Origin: Pseudovirgaria hyperparasitica
Lineage: Eukaryota; Ascomycota; Dothideomycetes; Acrospermales; Acrospermaceae
Direction of reading: 5' to 3'
NCBI RefSeq assembly: GCF_010093815.1
Contig: NW_022985552.1
Span: forward strand, 1,163,943 to 1,227,942
DNA: 64,000 nt
The notes below the pieces were generated by a model that had not been told where the DNA came from, made no database searches, and worked only from the letters and a program-made list of their open reading frames with translations. This document shows, in pieces, positions 45,004 to 57,012 of the stretch (the stretch's first letter is position 1; each line of letters begins with the position of its first letter). Made by a program: the position numbers and the translations under genes.

Positions 45004-46207
45004 ATGTTGACTCGGTTTGTGTCCCGTTTGGCTACGCGCTCGAGAGGATCCGCAGTAGCCAGCCGTGCTCTCTCCCCAGCTTCCTTCCGGGCGATTTCTC
45101 CTGGTCTCTCTCGTAGCCTCCACACTGTCGAGAGCAAGGCCCACCTGGAGAAGGTTGCTAAAGACTCGGTCCCGCTTGTCACCTTCGAGCAAGGAGAGCG
45201 TAAGGAGCAAATGCTTCACGTCGATCCTCAGCCGGTTACTTCTACCGTGCAAGATTCCCAGACTGCTGCCCAGCCCTTTGATGGCTCTGTGTTTCAAAAC
45301 TTGACGCCGACTATGGCTAAGTTCACTCTCATCGGCAGGGTTGCTATCATTACAGGGTAAGTAAAGTTCTCATGATCCAGCGAAACTCACGGGATCATAT
45401 GTGCTAAGGGGACAACAGAGGAGGTCGTGGTCTAGGCTTAAACATGGCTCAGGCTCTCGCTGAAGTTGGCGTGCGTGGCATTGCCATCCTTGATGTCCAG
45501 CCCGATATAGGAGAGGCTGCTGCACAAAAGCTCAGCGAAGACACTGGTATTGATGTACGATTCTATAGCGTTGATGTTCGTGACGAGGACGGCATCTCTG
45601 AGGCTATTGAAAACGCTGCGTCTCACTTCGGTCAGATCGATATTTTGATCAACTCTGCTGGAATTGCCGAGTAAGCTTACAGTTTGAGCCTGCAGACAAT
45701 TTTCTATCGATGCTAATACACGTGTCCAGCTCCAATATCAAGGCTGAGACCTATAATGTCGACATGTGGCGTCGCCTCATAGACATCAATGTGACCGGGA
45801 ACTTTCTCGTTGCACAGGCTGTAGCCCGCAAGATGATCTCCTCTGGAAACGGTGGCTCCATCATCAACATTGCCTCGATGTCTGGATCTGTCGTAAACTA
45901 CCCCCAGGAGCAGTCTTGTTACAACGCGTCCAAGGCTGGCGTCATCCAGATGACCAAGTCCCTGGCAACTGAATGGGCTCGCTACGGCATACGCGTAAAC
46001 GCCATCTCCCCCGGTTACATGGACACTGCACTGAACCGCGTCCCAGCTCTTGAAGCCCAGAAGAAGATCTGGATTGACCATACCCCGCAGAAGAGACTTG
46101 GTGGTGTCGCGGATCTTAATGGTCTTGCAGTTTATTTGGCCAGTGATGCGAGCGCGTACATGACGGGCAACAACTGTGTCATTGATGGTGGATATACCCT
46201 CTGGTGA
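45004..46207 (+). CDS. SDR of the arabinitol/sorbose reductase type with mitochondrial presequence
   Basis: Three exons, 45004-45356, 45419-45670 and 45730-46207, introns 62 and 59 bp, encode 360 residues. The start gives an Arg-rich amphipathic presequence (MLTRFVSRLATRSRGSAVAS) and a linker of about 90 residues before the enzyme. The SDR core has TGGGRGLG (cofactor), VDVRDEDGI, LINSAGIAD, IINIASMSGS (catalytic Ser), SCYNASKAGVIQMTKSLATE (YxxxK), RVNAISPGYMDTAL and the C-terminal MTGNNCVIDGGYTLW. The NxPGYMxT and DGGY features match fungal polyol dehydrogenases (D-arabinitol 2-dehydrogenase or L-sorbose/xylulose reductase types). The exact sugar alcohol cannot be told from sequence alone. 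The very long N-terminal extension is less common and supports mitochondrial import. Confidence 0.88.
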
Positions 46208-47189
46208 ATGTATGCTCTTGTTAGTTTCCCTGTTTCCTTGGCCCTGGACAGCTTGGCTTAGATCGGAGTGCGGCGCTAGGAACTGGGGCGTACTGGATAG
46301 AGATCATGGTCATCTTTGGGCTGCTAGAATAGGGGGTCTTGGGTCAGCCGAATAGATGCATTAGAATTCGATGGACACCAGTGTAGTGTCTATATCTAAA
46401 CCTATTATTCCTATGTGGCTTTATTGTGCTGATTTATACCTGTAATCGTATGACTGTGGTTCGACGCTGTGATTCGTGATTCTTTGTATGTGAGTTAGCA
46501 ACAGCCCGCCCTAAAGCGATATTATACTCAAACGCATCGACTAAATCGTTTCATAATAATCCCCATGATCTGATGTCTGATGTTACCCATTGATACAGTA
46601 TGTAAGTACCCATAGCACGATATCATAGAACATCACACGATCATGTGTCAATATTTCATAAATAACTGACTATATCACTCACAAACGAATACATCTCCGT
46701 CGAAGTGAGGAGCGGATCATGAGGTGTTCACCGGATAGTGGGCACTGTCAGGATAACGGACGCTCGATATAAACCGTTTGGTGGTAGCTTTGGAACTCTG
46801 TTCTAGGATGAATGAATGATTTGCGAGGGTACCTTTCTCCGAGCTCACTCAGAGCTATCATTGTGTTGCGTTGTTATCTCGAGATGTGTAGCGGCTAATG
46901 GAATCAACTCGCTGGCAAAGATCTTGGTATTGTGTCTTTGTGATAAACCCTATCCATTAATTCCACCATACTGTGCTACCTATCAGCGGTGCCGCGTATC
47001 GGAGGGGGTTGCTACATGGTTGTTAACGCAACTGGACAGAACGCCGAGAGAACACTCCATGAGCCAATGCCGTCCGAAGTGCAAAATAACAAACGCCATG
47101 CCGTGCTATGGTATATAATACATCAAGTTCCAAACCGGACTTCTGGGCCGAGCTTTCCAATACATAGTACATGGTACATAGTACGTCGT
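46208..47189. other. Convergent intergenic region
   Basis: About 980 bp between two convergent genes. A small imperfect repeat tacatagtac/tacatggtac/tacatagtac (about 47161-47184) is seen near the right end. No gene is supported. Confidence 0.55.
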
Positions 47190-47770
47190 TCAGACCTTGT
47201 CCTTGCCATTGCCCACCCCGCCCAGTACGACCATGGGGTTTCTTGAGATCGGCCCAAACTGCGGAGGGACTACATGGTACCAGGGCACGCCCTCTTGGCC
47301 ACCATCTCCATTCAGTGATTCTGTGATCAAAGCTTCCAGCTCCTGCTGCTGCGCCGCCTCATCGGAGCCATGCGAGCTTGCTGTACCACCCTCTTTCTTC
47401 CTGCGTCTCGACGGGAACAGCTCTGCGAACAGGCGCGGGTAATCGGGTGCCATTTTGGAGGGCATGTCAGGATGGTCGGGCTGCGAGACGTCGATCAGCT
47501 TGTCCGAGGTTTGCGCGCAGATGCGCTCGAGAGCGTCGCGTTGGCGGCGGATTTCTTCGGGGTCGGGTTGGTGGCCGTTGAGTTGGGGGTTGTGATTGAT
47601 GCTGCCGTAGCCGGGCTGGTAGTGGTCGTTGAGGAGTTGTGATGTGTCAGAGGGCTGTGTGAGAGGTTATTGGAAGGTCTTGTGAGGTTTCTTTGGGTAC
47701 GGGGGCGCAACGATACATCTGAGGTAGATTCGTGCCGGTTGAGGCCCAGACAGGACGCGCAGATTCCCAT
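47190..47770 (-). CDS. MEH1: LAMTOR1/MEH1 (EGO1)-type lysosomal or vacuolar Ragulator anchor
   Basis: Two exons, 47770-47717 and 47654-47190, with a 62-bp intron (47716-47655, phase 0), encode 172 residues. The start MGICASCLG gives N-terminal Gly for myristoylation plus two Cys (positions 4 and 7) for palmitoylation, the membrane anchor of LAMTOR1/Meh1 that holds the Rag GTPase-activating complex on the vacuole for TORC1 control. Then follow SQLLNDHYQPGYGSI, EIRRQRDALERICAQTSDKL and IDVSQPDHPD, characteristic of the family (the R-x-x-ALxxIxxxTxxxxIDV block). A Gln/Glu-rich C-terminal part ends in a fungal-specific tail. The splice model is supported because only this junction connects the lipidation motif to the LLNDxY block. 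The first exon is just 18 codons. A short start four codons upstream (MDTI) would destroy the lipidation signal. Confidence 0.85.
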
Positions 47771-50739
47771 GATGGTATCCATTCATAGAAGCGCAAGTGA
47801 GATCTTGCTTTAAAGGTTTGATAGTCAGAGCATGTCGAGCTTGTAGTGTCAGAGTTTGAATGCGCTTGCGTAGGATTTGAGCTTCAACATCACCTCACCT
47901 GTAGACTATAGTGACACAAGACAGCGCCAAGATAATTGCTGCCTCAGGCTTCCATTACGTATCTCATCCTTCACAGATCGGGACTAGGTGAGCTTTCCGC
48001 GGTCACATAACACATAATTTGGATTGATTGATAGCTATCGCGAGGAGCAGAGTAACTTGGGTGAAGATCTCTTGAGGATTACCAAGAGCACGCGTTGCGA
48101 GTACTGCAGCTGACGAATACATCGATCGTCAATTCCCGACTTAATTACGAAAAGTCTAGGGTTTCACCATGCGTATCAGCATTTCTAGATTAGAAGAGTC
48201 TCTCAATGTGTCCCCATGAGCGGTGATACAGTATGAAACCGTGAAGCCCTCGTATCAATATATATGCTTGACTTCTATCTACCGTAGCGAATCAAGCATC
48301 GTGTCAGTAGCGGAAGCACAGACAGACCAAAGCCACAAACCCTAATATCGCGACAAGGTATCCATCCTTGTCAGTGTACAAATTGATATCAGATGAGGTC
48401 TACCATTCGATTTCAAGACGCTATTTTCGTTCCTAGGGGCTGAGCTTCTCGCCGATACCTTGGTACTGGCTCAAGGAGAGAGACATCCAAAACATACGCC
48501 ATTGTGTATTGATACAATTCGTGTTGCTCAGAAATGAGTATTGGTCTGACACCCTGTTGCTCGAGGAGTAGGTTGGCCCAGATCTACGAGAAAGGTCTAC
48601 TGGCATAGAAGTCTAAAGCTTGGCGTAGTGGTGAATCACCGTGCATATTTGGTTGCTGCAATGACGGGTGGAAGACCATCACCTGGAAACAACGGGTACC
48701 TTTTGGGGAAGCATTATGTGATCGTGACCGAGGTATATGTATCGAACATTAGCAGAGCAGCCCAGCTGCACAAAGTCCGGCGCTAAATCCAGGAATCCAA
48801 GTTTTTTGACCAGAGCTTTAAAAGTTCAGCAGCCAATCATCGCTGGAACCGAAATACTCGCGGTTCAGATTGACAGCAAAGACCGGGCTCGATTTTACGT
48901 GGCACAGGTAGGCATCTTTTGCGTAATCCTAGCCCGCCATCTGTACAGACATGTCGCATGGGCGCCTGTTGCCGGTGAATGAGAATCTGACACTTCATGA
49001 GATGCAATGCGACTTCATGCAGTCAGCAAGCGATATACGGATTATGAGCGCTAATTGGTTGTACCCTCTCCTTCTTTGGCACGTAGCTTTTGTGCTCATT
49101 AGACAATACATGTGAGGCCCTCGGAGCTCAAGTGCAGTTGGCCAGAATGTAAATTGGAGGACAGTCTTTCGGCGGTTCCGTACATAGACGACGTGGCTAT
49201 AAACCATGGGTGGTCTAAATCTCCCTCAGTCAGCTGTTACTGCATTGAAAGTATTTCGCACCACTATGTCACCGACTTAGCCAAATGAATATTGACAAAG
49301 ACCAGCTCCTTTGTCTATAAGAATCGAATTGTTGAGAAGGTGCTGGTCAGTCCCAACACCACCTATACTGGAGCGATGAGACGCAGTCTGCTCCGCGAGA
49401 CAGATCCTCGAACATCCAAGGAGTGGTCGCAAGTAGCCGATCTCTCGTAATATCCTTCTGCCAGGAGTAACGATCGCCTTCCAATCAACATGACCGAGCG
49501 CGTAATTCTGTGTCCTGGTCATCAATCCGGGCGAGGTGAGAATTTCTATGGCCGTCGTTGGAAACTCGACTAGGTCCATTGACAGGCTGCCACGTGTTCC
49601 GACTCGAACGCTGGTACGAAGGGGAGAAGACATCTTAAGCATACCTCACGGCCACATTCTTGACCTGAGCAGATGTTGAACATCCCCTACATCAAGGTGT
49701 AAGGACAACTATTCAGAAAAGAGCCGAGCATGCTGGGAAGAGACAGATGCGAGCGTGACTTTGGGAGTATTAAGAGACGCAAGAATGAGATGAAACGTCG
49801 AACAATGGAGATGATGCGGTCGACCAGGTTCCAGATAAAATCAACAAGGGTCCCACTGCTCGTAACATAGCAGGAATAGAAGACTCTGTACGAACGATAC
49901 AAAAATTACGAGAGAAGGAAAGAAAGAGTTATGATCCCCGATGGCTTGTAGCAGTTGTTGGCACGGGGACAGACAAAATGTGCAGGTCATGGATTTATTA
50001 CAACAAGGGATGATGAAAGATGAGGAAGAGCAGCACAAAGATGTTATAGTCAAAAGATGTATGCGGCGTAATGCATCGCCCAGCCCACACAGCGGCTTTA
50101 GTGTTGTTGCCTAGCACTGAACTGGTGGTGTGGAAAGAGCCGCCCCGATCTTTCGGCAGCGGCAAAAGTTTGTTCCGGCGACCGAAACCGCGACCGACCC
50201 CACCTCTGACCAACTGATTCCATCATTCTTTCAAACACCAACGCCGCGCTGGATGGTCATAGTCCGTACGTATTTGACCATTCTTCAAACTCTTCTCGAC
50301 AATGTGGATACATAATGATGATGGCAACGAGACATGCAAGCGCTTAAGTGGGCGAGGCGGCGCTCAAAGCTCTGTCTCGGCGCTACCGCAATTCGCGACG
50401 CGACAAAAGATTGGATCAGTCCAGCCCCTCCTGAGCTTCTGAGCGCCTACATCACGACGACCATCTTCACGAGCCAATCGGAGATACTAAGAAAGTCGTT
50501 TCATCATTACGCTTGCTAAAGCTAACAATCATTTGAAGCATGATATGCTTGTAAAAGGTACCATGAACAGTCTCCTTGCTCCTTCAATCGTCATTCTTGT
50601 TCCAAGTCAACGCCATTTCTTTCCATAACTCAAAGCGAGTGGACTTCGTCTTTCACACCCTACTGAAGGCGTATGAAAGAATGATGTACATGAAACGGCA
50701 ACCAGTCGTTCCCATCCGTTCAGCAAACTTTCTGGTCTC
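47771..50739. other. Gene-poor 3-kb stretch, no gene supported
   Basis: Contains only short overlapping frames on both strands with no domain. The composition is mixed. A minus-strand frame at 49277-49642 is the longest and lacks family features. The region may contain decayed genes, but nothing specific can be defended. Confidence 0.5.
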
Positions 50740-51217
50740 TCAATGGGCACTGCCGATCCCTTGCAATCTGCGACTTCTTTCGCAGCCCAGTTCATAGATT
50801 TCAGAGTCCAGTAGACGAATTATATCTGTGGATTTCTCGATGGAGGCTCTGAACTTGCTACCTTCACGGTTCCACCGACTGATTCGTTCGACCTCGGCCT
50901 GTCGTCGACGCATCTTTGTATCGATCTTCTCGCACAGCTTGCATTTCTGGCCAACCGGGTAGGTTTGCATGACCAGTTTCATACCACAGGTTTCTCCCAT
51001 TCGGTATTCCCGGTTGCAATGCTGGCGGAAATGTCCCCATTTCCAATCGCCGCAGACGAAACGGTGCTGATCGAAGAAGCACATTTTAGGACCCTATTGT
51101 ATCGCCAATAGATTAGGTCAATACAGTCCGATAGTCGTCTATTCTGGTTCAACATCAACTCACCTTATTCGGACTTGGAGGAAGTGGCGGGGCACAGTCG
51201 CTAGTATCTGTAATCAT
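50740..51217 (-). CDS. Small conserved Cys-rich fungal protein, putative metal binding
   Basis: Two exons, 51217-51164 and 51093-50740, with a 70-bp intron (51163-51094, gtgagt...aatag, phase 0), encode 135 residues. The first exon gives MITDTSDCAPPLPPSPNK. The body starts GPKMCFFDQHRFVCGDWKWG and continues with FRQHCNREYRMGETCGMKL and GQKCKLCEKIDTKMRRRQ, then a Ser/Arg/Glu helical C-terminus (SRWNREGSKFRASIEKS). Seven cysteines, of which six lie in the central core, together with a His in HC-x-x-E and a CxxC (CKLCEK), suggest one or two structural zinc sites. From memory, very similar short proteins occur across Dothideomycetes and Eurotiomycetes without any described function. No signal peptide; the basic tail could allow nucleic-acid or nuclear roles (inference). 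It is isolated in a gene-poor region yet intact. Confidence 0.8.
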
Positions 51218-54200
51218 TCAGCATTCTCCACTGCTCGCCTTGCCCTAGTTGCCAACGTACCGCACTTAGTCTTCTAAGCTATTGGTGTCTTGGAAGGTTT
51301 GGACACAGGTCTGAAACGTTGTTGGTAAAGAGTAAGAGCAATGTGTCAAGAATTAGGCCACACAAGAGCAAGGAATCAGGAATACGATGATGTTCTCGTC
51401 AGGCTTTGGAACTGATGGAGAAAAGACTCGAATGTCTGCGTCGCGACGCCGCTATTTATGTCGGAGAAGCAACACTATCAATCCCCCCTTGGAGTGATCA
51501 GGACCATTTCTTTTACACATCTTTCGAAGACATATCACCTTCCGTCAACCTTGCGTTGTCCTACCCCACCCTGAATCGTCCAACGACGTCCAAGCGATTG
51601 TCTCGATGACCCCCGATACGCCGCTAGAGGGCCCGTAAATGCCGGATGCGATGATACCCTAGACCGTGCTAGGTGTTCCAGAGGATGCAGAGAGCCATCG
51701 CATCGACTAGGGATCTTCATTCTTCGTGGCTCTTCTGACCGCGTAATTTGACCTTCCGAGGAGAAAATGCCGCAATTCCTTGTCCTACGTGTTCAGATCC
51801 TGCTCAGTTCGAGCAGTGGGGTGGTTTTTCGGTGCTCTGTTGACATATCAAGTCGCAGAAAATGAGGTTCAAACACAAGCTGGATCCTGGTCACGTGTTT
51901 TGATATCTATGCCCGCCCGTGCCGAGACTCTTCTTTACCATCTTGGGCCCGTTCGTTTCAAATTACTATTGGGTAGTAGTTATTCTTGCTACGTCTTGCC
52001 TTCTCTCATTTCAAAACGCTAAAGCTCCGTGGCTGGGATAGATCCAGTGTCGCCCCAACCAGGCTCACCGGTCTAATCCGTGTCACCCATAGGTTCATAT
52101 CACTCTACACTTCTACGAGACTATTCGGCTACAACATCCCTTGATCCTCGACCCCTCTTCCCGTTGAGCTCGGTTGCCCAACAACATACATTGGACATGA
52201 CATTGCCAAGATGACCCATGGCATAACTTCGCTGGCGCCGACGGCCAATTGCTCCTCACCACCGATCGTCTCCGTATCTGGACTGGATGACAGAGCCCCG
52301 TCGGCAGGTGGCTTTTCACTTTCAATCATGACCAGTCTTTAGATCAAGGATCAACAGGGAAGGGGCATACCCTAACGAGTCACCTTATCACCCACTGCTG
52401 CAAGAACGATTCGTGGAGAGTCGGCCCATCACCCTGTGGTGTTGAGTTTGCATGACTTAAAAGAGCATGGGAGTATGCATCTCGCGTTATAATACTGGGT
52501 CACATTCACTCAGCTGATCATTTTCCCGTCCTCGGCTTGGTCCTCCCGCGTCTGGCTTCGAAGACGAGTTTCTTAGTTCATGCGGGCTGACAGACATCAG
52601 GCTCTAGATAACAGGCTTGTGTGGAGTCCATGCAACGTCTGGGCCTTCACGGCTTGACGATTCAATCATTTGAGTCCTAGGAGCACGCTATTTTTGCCCG
52701 GAGTATGCCCCATCGGAGATCTCTGACGTGGCGAACGCGAATAGGTTGATCTTTGACGAGCCATTACCCGGGGTTATCCATCTTACAATCGAAATTACAA
52801 TTGATGGAACGCTCTTCTCCTCCGCCGCGCTTCCCATGCCATATCGAGCCAGGATTACAGCGTATCGACTCATCAAAATTGTTACCATTTGATCATTTCC
52901 ACTATGACTCTATTTCCCGTCAGCGCCTTGACCGGTCACCCCACTGTCAGCCGGCATTTTCGTAGGTTCAAAGTTGTGGTTTCGGCGAATGACTGAGCCA
53001 GAGGTGGCGAGATACATGCAACATTAGCCTTGAGTCCCAGCCGCCAAAGCCGTCTGCCTGATTCTAAGCAACACTTGCTAGGTTACTCCAGCCAATGTAA
53101 TGTTGAGCTTTTATGTCTTTGCACATCTTTCTACTTATGTCTTATGTCCAATGACTAGGTCAAAAGGAAGTGATGCAGGAGTGCATTTGGCGATGTTTTC
53201 TTAGCTCTAAACGCGCCAAGACTAAGTGAGAATGAGGCACGGCCCTGCAGTTTTCAAAACAATAACAAGCCTGAACGGGTAATGCATGAAATATAGTCTA
53301 GCTATGAGCATACTGGTGATGAACTCGCTCAAACGTGGCATACCAGCCCGAAAGCCTGAGGATTGCCATCAAGCTTCAGTGTGACGGTGACGAGCCGACG
53401 TTGAGTTTTACTATCTGCAGGTGCTCGTCTCGCCGGTGCTCCATTCAATCATGTGAGTGGAATTGAATGTGTGCAGCATGCGCGCAAGATGGCGGATCCG
53501 CTTTATGTAACTTGTGGATGAGCGAAATTGCTGACCGTTTTCCGACCTGCCCTCGCCACAACAACAAATAAGGATGCCGAATGGGTCTGGGGCATAGATC
53601 CAGACAAAACCGGTGCTGAGAGGTTGGGCCGGCTGATAGGTCGGCAGGTGATGGCCATCTGGCCAATTGCTGCCGCTCAGATAGTGGAGCGGAATCCCAT
53701 GCGGCTAGAGTCCAGTCGCATACGCAGACAACATGCAGGCTATAAGCCAGTGGGTAGGACAAAACTTTCAGTCTGAGGTAAGGAGTTCTTTTCTGTCTTA
53801 AGAGGGTCATCGAATTAGGGGGTGAACGGGCAAGTCTCTGATGTCGATTTTTCATGAGATCCTGCTGTATATTTTCCCCATCAGAGATTCAACAACGATA
53901 CAGTCTTTAAGATAAGTCATGAGTGCTTTCAACGAGCTAAGGAATGGCATGTAAGTCGGCACACTTGTTGAACCACTTATTCTAGCCTGAATACAAAATG
54001 GCTGCCCGCCCAGCCATCCTTGTTCTAGCCGGCACTGTGGCCGACCCTGATGACGAACAGACCCTCCATCTTGCATGGTGTATACCTTGCGTTCTGACAC
54101 CGCCATTTCAATAGCAAGGGCATCAATTTCTACCTGAGTCGAAGGCTGTGTGTGTCGACGTATACGCAGAGCCTCCCCAACAGTGTAATTCAACCCACTG

Positions 54201-55287
54201 GTCCAAGGGAAGGCAGCTGCTGGGAATGATTTGGGCAGCTATGCTATCAGATTCAAGTTCCACCAAGACACGAACACACCACAGAGATGGCCACATCCCA
54301 TCGCAGAGAAAATAGTGCATGAGTCCGGCTGAGAGACGATCCACTGGGACACGAATACTAACTCGGAGATCGAGCAGACTACGAGAACCTCTCAGGAGTC
54401 AGCCTTCTTACTGTAGTACGTACAGAGGGGTAAATATCAAGCCTAGAGCTTCCGGGTTTGACCTAGCACAAGGCGCACCGGTATTCACATGCCCACACAA
54501 CCTGAAATCAAAGGATGCTTAGGCCTCACACTTGTTACCCTCGGACCTTATCTGTGCGAGTCTGTTCGAAGCCATTAACTCATCTTCCGAGTGCGTACAA
54601 ATGTAACGTCCACCAGCCAGGCACGGGTTAGAAAAAAGCTACAAGGCTAAAATATGCAGCTAGGAAGGACTAGGAGGGGGCATTGGCAGGATTTGCTCCT
54701 TGTGCCCACAACACCAGAAAACAGCGAGCACGCTTCCGCTCGTGGACGCCGAAGCGTTTCATTCCCGGTATAAGGACGGTATGTTCCAGTTGCTGCGTTA
54801 TTAGTAGTAATGTGTTTAGTAGAGACTGTTGGGTCAATTAGTGCGCACATTCCACTGAGACCTAAAGTCATTTTGAGCCAGTCATGCTGACTGCTTGTGG
54901 TTAAAACAACATTGCTATCTGCATACTATCCTAGTATGTCGTCAGATTGTAGCTGTGAGGTGGACTCCCATTGAGTTCAACCGTGAGTTTGAAAACAATC
55001 TCTCTGTCGCTTTTGTGGTTGGGACGAATGTGACATCAGTTTCGGTAGAGCTCACGTGACCGTAATCGACACACACCCCGACCCGAATATTGTCGTCCCA
55101 CAGGGCAGTATACAATGCTATCACATACACCTCAATAAATCAATTCCAACATTTTCCGTACGGTGTACATATTGACGGTAATACCCCCACAAAGGCTCCA
55201 CTATACTGTATGTAGAGCGCGGTCTGTGACCCATGCAATATAAGCCATCTGATATTGACAACACTATACAGAGAACAACCGGTCAAC
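51218..55287. other. Gene-poor 4-kb stretch, no gene supported
   Basis: The longest gene-free interval. Several minus-strand frames (52129-52329, 52688-52888, 53852-54193, 54123-54344) have slightly protein-like composition, which may mean relics of old genes, but none joins into a model or shows a motif. No RIP signature, transposon end or RNA gene was recognised. Confidence 0.5.
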
Positions 55288-57012
55288 TTACATCACCGCA
55301 TGATTATACACCGTTTCCTTTCGGCTCAACCTGCCCAATCTATACTTCCCCCATTCAATCAACCTGCCCTGGTATCTTCGTATCAACGACGACCAAGTCC
55401 CAACCCGCTTCCTCTCCAGCGCCATATCCGACCTCAATTCATTCATCATTTTCGTCCATACCTCGTTAGTCTTTGCATATTTAGGATACATTTCATGGAT
55501 GCTGTAACTGTCCCACCACGGAAGCTCTCGCGGTAGTTTGAATCGACCGGTTCTCCTGGACTTCGTCGGCACAGCTTCGCCCTGGGACACCATCCATTGC
55601 ATAATGGAGTCTTCTACCAAAGACTTGGCATATGTAATCTGGTATGCTGTCGGCCCCATGTAGTAGTCGACGCTACATTGGGAGTTCCAATCATCGTATC
55701 CCTTTTGCATACGACCCGTAAACACTAGTGAGTCCAAGTCCGAGTACGCCACCCCTGCCCTAATAGCTTCGACGTGAGCTTTTTGGAGCTCTTCCTCCGC
55801 CTTGATGACTTTTCGGGTGAGTTCTGCACCTGTTTGGAGATGTTTGTGGTCGAATTCGCACTCGGCCTCTTTAGACTTGTTTCGCTCCTTGAAGTGGCTG
55901 TATTTCTTTTCTTCGTATTGCTCTCTGTGCTTCTCGAGGTTGAGGTCGGCACTGTGATGGGCTACCCAAGCTCCCTGGTATCTGGCAATAATATCGTCCT
56001 GAGCTGGTTCAGCCGCAAAAGAATTCGAGTTATGTCGTTCTTTGGTAGGACTAATGGTCGAGCTCGACTGGTGAGTGGCCGAGCTTCTTAGTTCCTTCTC
56101 TTCGTCGTCTATCCTCACGCTCCTTTCTCCAGCCTCTCCTGCTTTGTTTCGCGGTGGTAAGGTACTGGCAGATCTGATCCTTGCCGATACCATCCATGCC
56201 TCATAATCAATCAACCCACAGTCTATAAACACTTTCTCAAGCACATCATTCACTTTCTCCTGCAATGCAGCCTTCACAAGCTGCAATTCGCCTCGCGCAT
56301 CTCTAACCTGCTCCAAGTCACATACCACACTTCGCTCTCGAAGTCTCAATGCCTCAAACTCATACTCCAGATTCGCGAGCTTAGCTCTATCAAGACCCTG
56401 CGTCGCTCGATCGGTGGGAATCTTTTTCTTCTCCAGGACTCGCTTCCGCATGATGATGCGAGTTATTGCAGCTTCAAGGTCTTTCTTCTCGGCCTTGCAC
56501 AATGCTTCTTGCTCGTCTTTGATACTGAGCTCCTTACTATAGAGGAAGAGTTTCACGATGGCTTGGGCAAGGTCATAGGTCATCGCTAGGCATGCACCGG
56601 TAGTACCATCTTCTAACTGGCCGTGGACCATGCGCGCGTATTCCGTAGCATAATTCTTCGGTGAGTCTTCGAGGTCGAACTTGAACGGCTTGCCGTATAG
56701 GGAGCTGAAAGAGTTGTTTTCATTGTGATGGGTTTTCGGAGTCTTTAACCATGGGCGTGAGTACCGTAATGCATCAATTTGGTATTGGAGTCGAGTTTCG
56801 AGGATGACGCGACGGTCATGGATAATTTCGCGCACAAATGAGATGAGATGCTCCATCATTGAGTTTACTTGTCGATCGCACGGAGAGCAGTTCAAATCAG
56901 AGAAGAATTCGCAGGTTTTGTTGCGTGAATTTGCCCGCAGAGACAGTGCTTTAAGCGCCTTGCTCGTGGTAAGTTTGGTCTTGTGTTCCTTTGATGTTAT
57001 CATCAACGCCAT
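55288..57012 (-). CDS. Hypothetical coiled-coil protein
   Basis: Single exon, 574 residues from MALMITSKEHKTKLTTSKAL; a Met 13 codons upstream is also possible. I do not recognise the family. The N-terminal 100 residues contain a Cys pair (FFSDLNCSPCDRQ). Residues about 170-270 form a charged, heptad-like coiled coil (EALCKAEKKDLEAAITRIIM, EYEFEALRLRERSVVCDLEQ). A Ser-rich linker follows, then a second coiled coil (about 350-420). The C-terminal 130 residues look folded with aromatic clusters (RFKLPRELPWWDSYSIHEMY). There is no transmembrane or signal segment. The layout suggests a cytoplasmic structural or scaffold protein. The locus offers no functional partner. Codon use and the long uninterrupted frame argue that it is real. 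Confidence 0.75.
   Translation of the reverse strand: MALMITSKEHKTKLTTSKALKALSLRANSRNKTCEFFSDLNCSPCDRQVNSMMEHLISFVREIIHDRRVILETRLQYQIDALRYSRPWLKTPKTHHNENNSFSSLYGKPFKFDLEDSPKNYATEYARMVHGQLEDGTTGACLAMTYDLAQAIVKLFLYSKELSIKDEQEALCKAEKKDLEAAITRIIMRKRVLEKKKIPTDRATQGLDRAKLANLEYEFEALRLRERSVVCDLEQVRDARGELQLVKAALQEKVNDVLEKVFIDCGLIDYEAWMVSARIRSASTLPPRNKAGEAGERSVRIDDEEKELRSSATHQSSSTISPTKERHNSNSFAAEPAQDDIIARYQGAWVAHHSADLNLEKHREQYEEKKYSHFKERNKSKEAECEFDHKHLQTGAELTRKVIKAEEELQKAHVEAIRAGVAYSDLDSLVFTGRMQKGYDDWNSQCSVDYYMGPTAYQITYAKSLVEDSIMQWMVSQGEAVPTKSRRTGRFKLPRELPWWDSYSIHEMYPKYAKTNEVWTKMMNELRSDMALERKRVGTWSSLIRRYQGRLIEWGKYRLGRLSRKETVYNHAVM

Noticed and set aside
38358-46207. Possible secondary-metabolite cluster (P450, OYE, SDR)
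   Set aside because: No synthase, terpene cyclase, transporter or regulator is present, and an actin-patch housekeeping gene sits between the enzymes.
52129-54344. Several minus-strand frames with protein-like stretches
   Set aside because: They overlap in different phases without splice signals and match no family I recognise.
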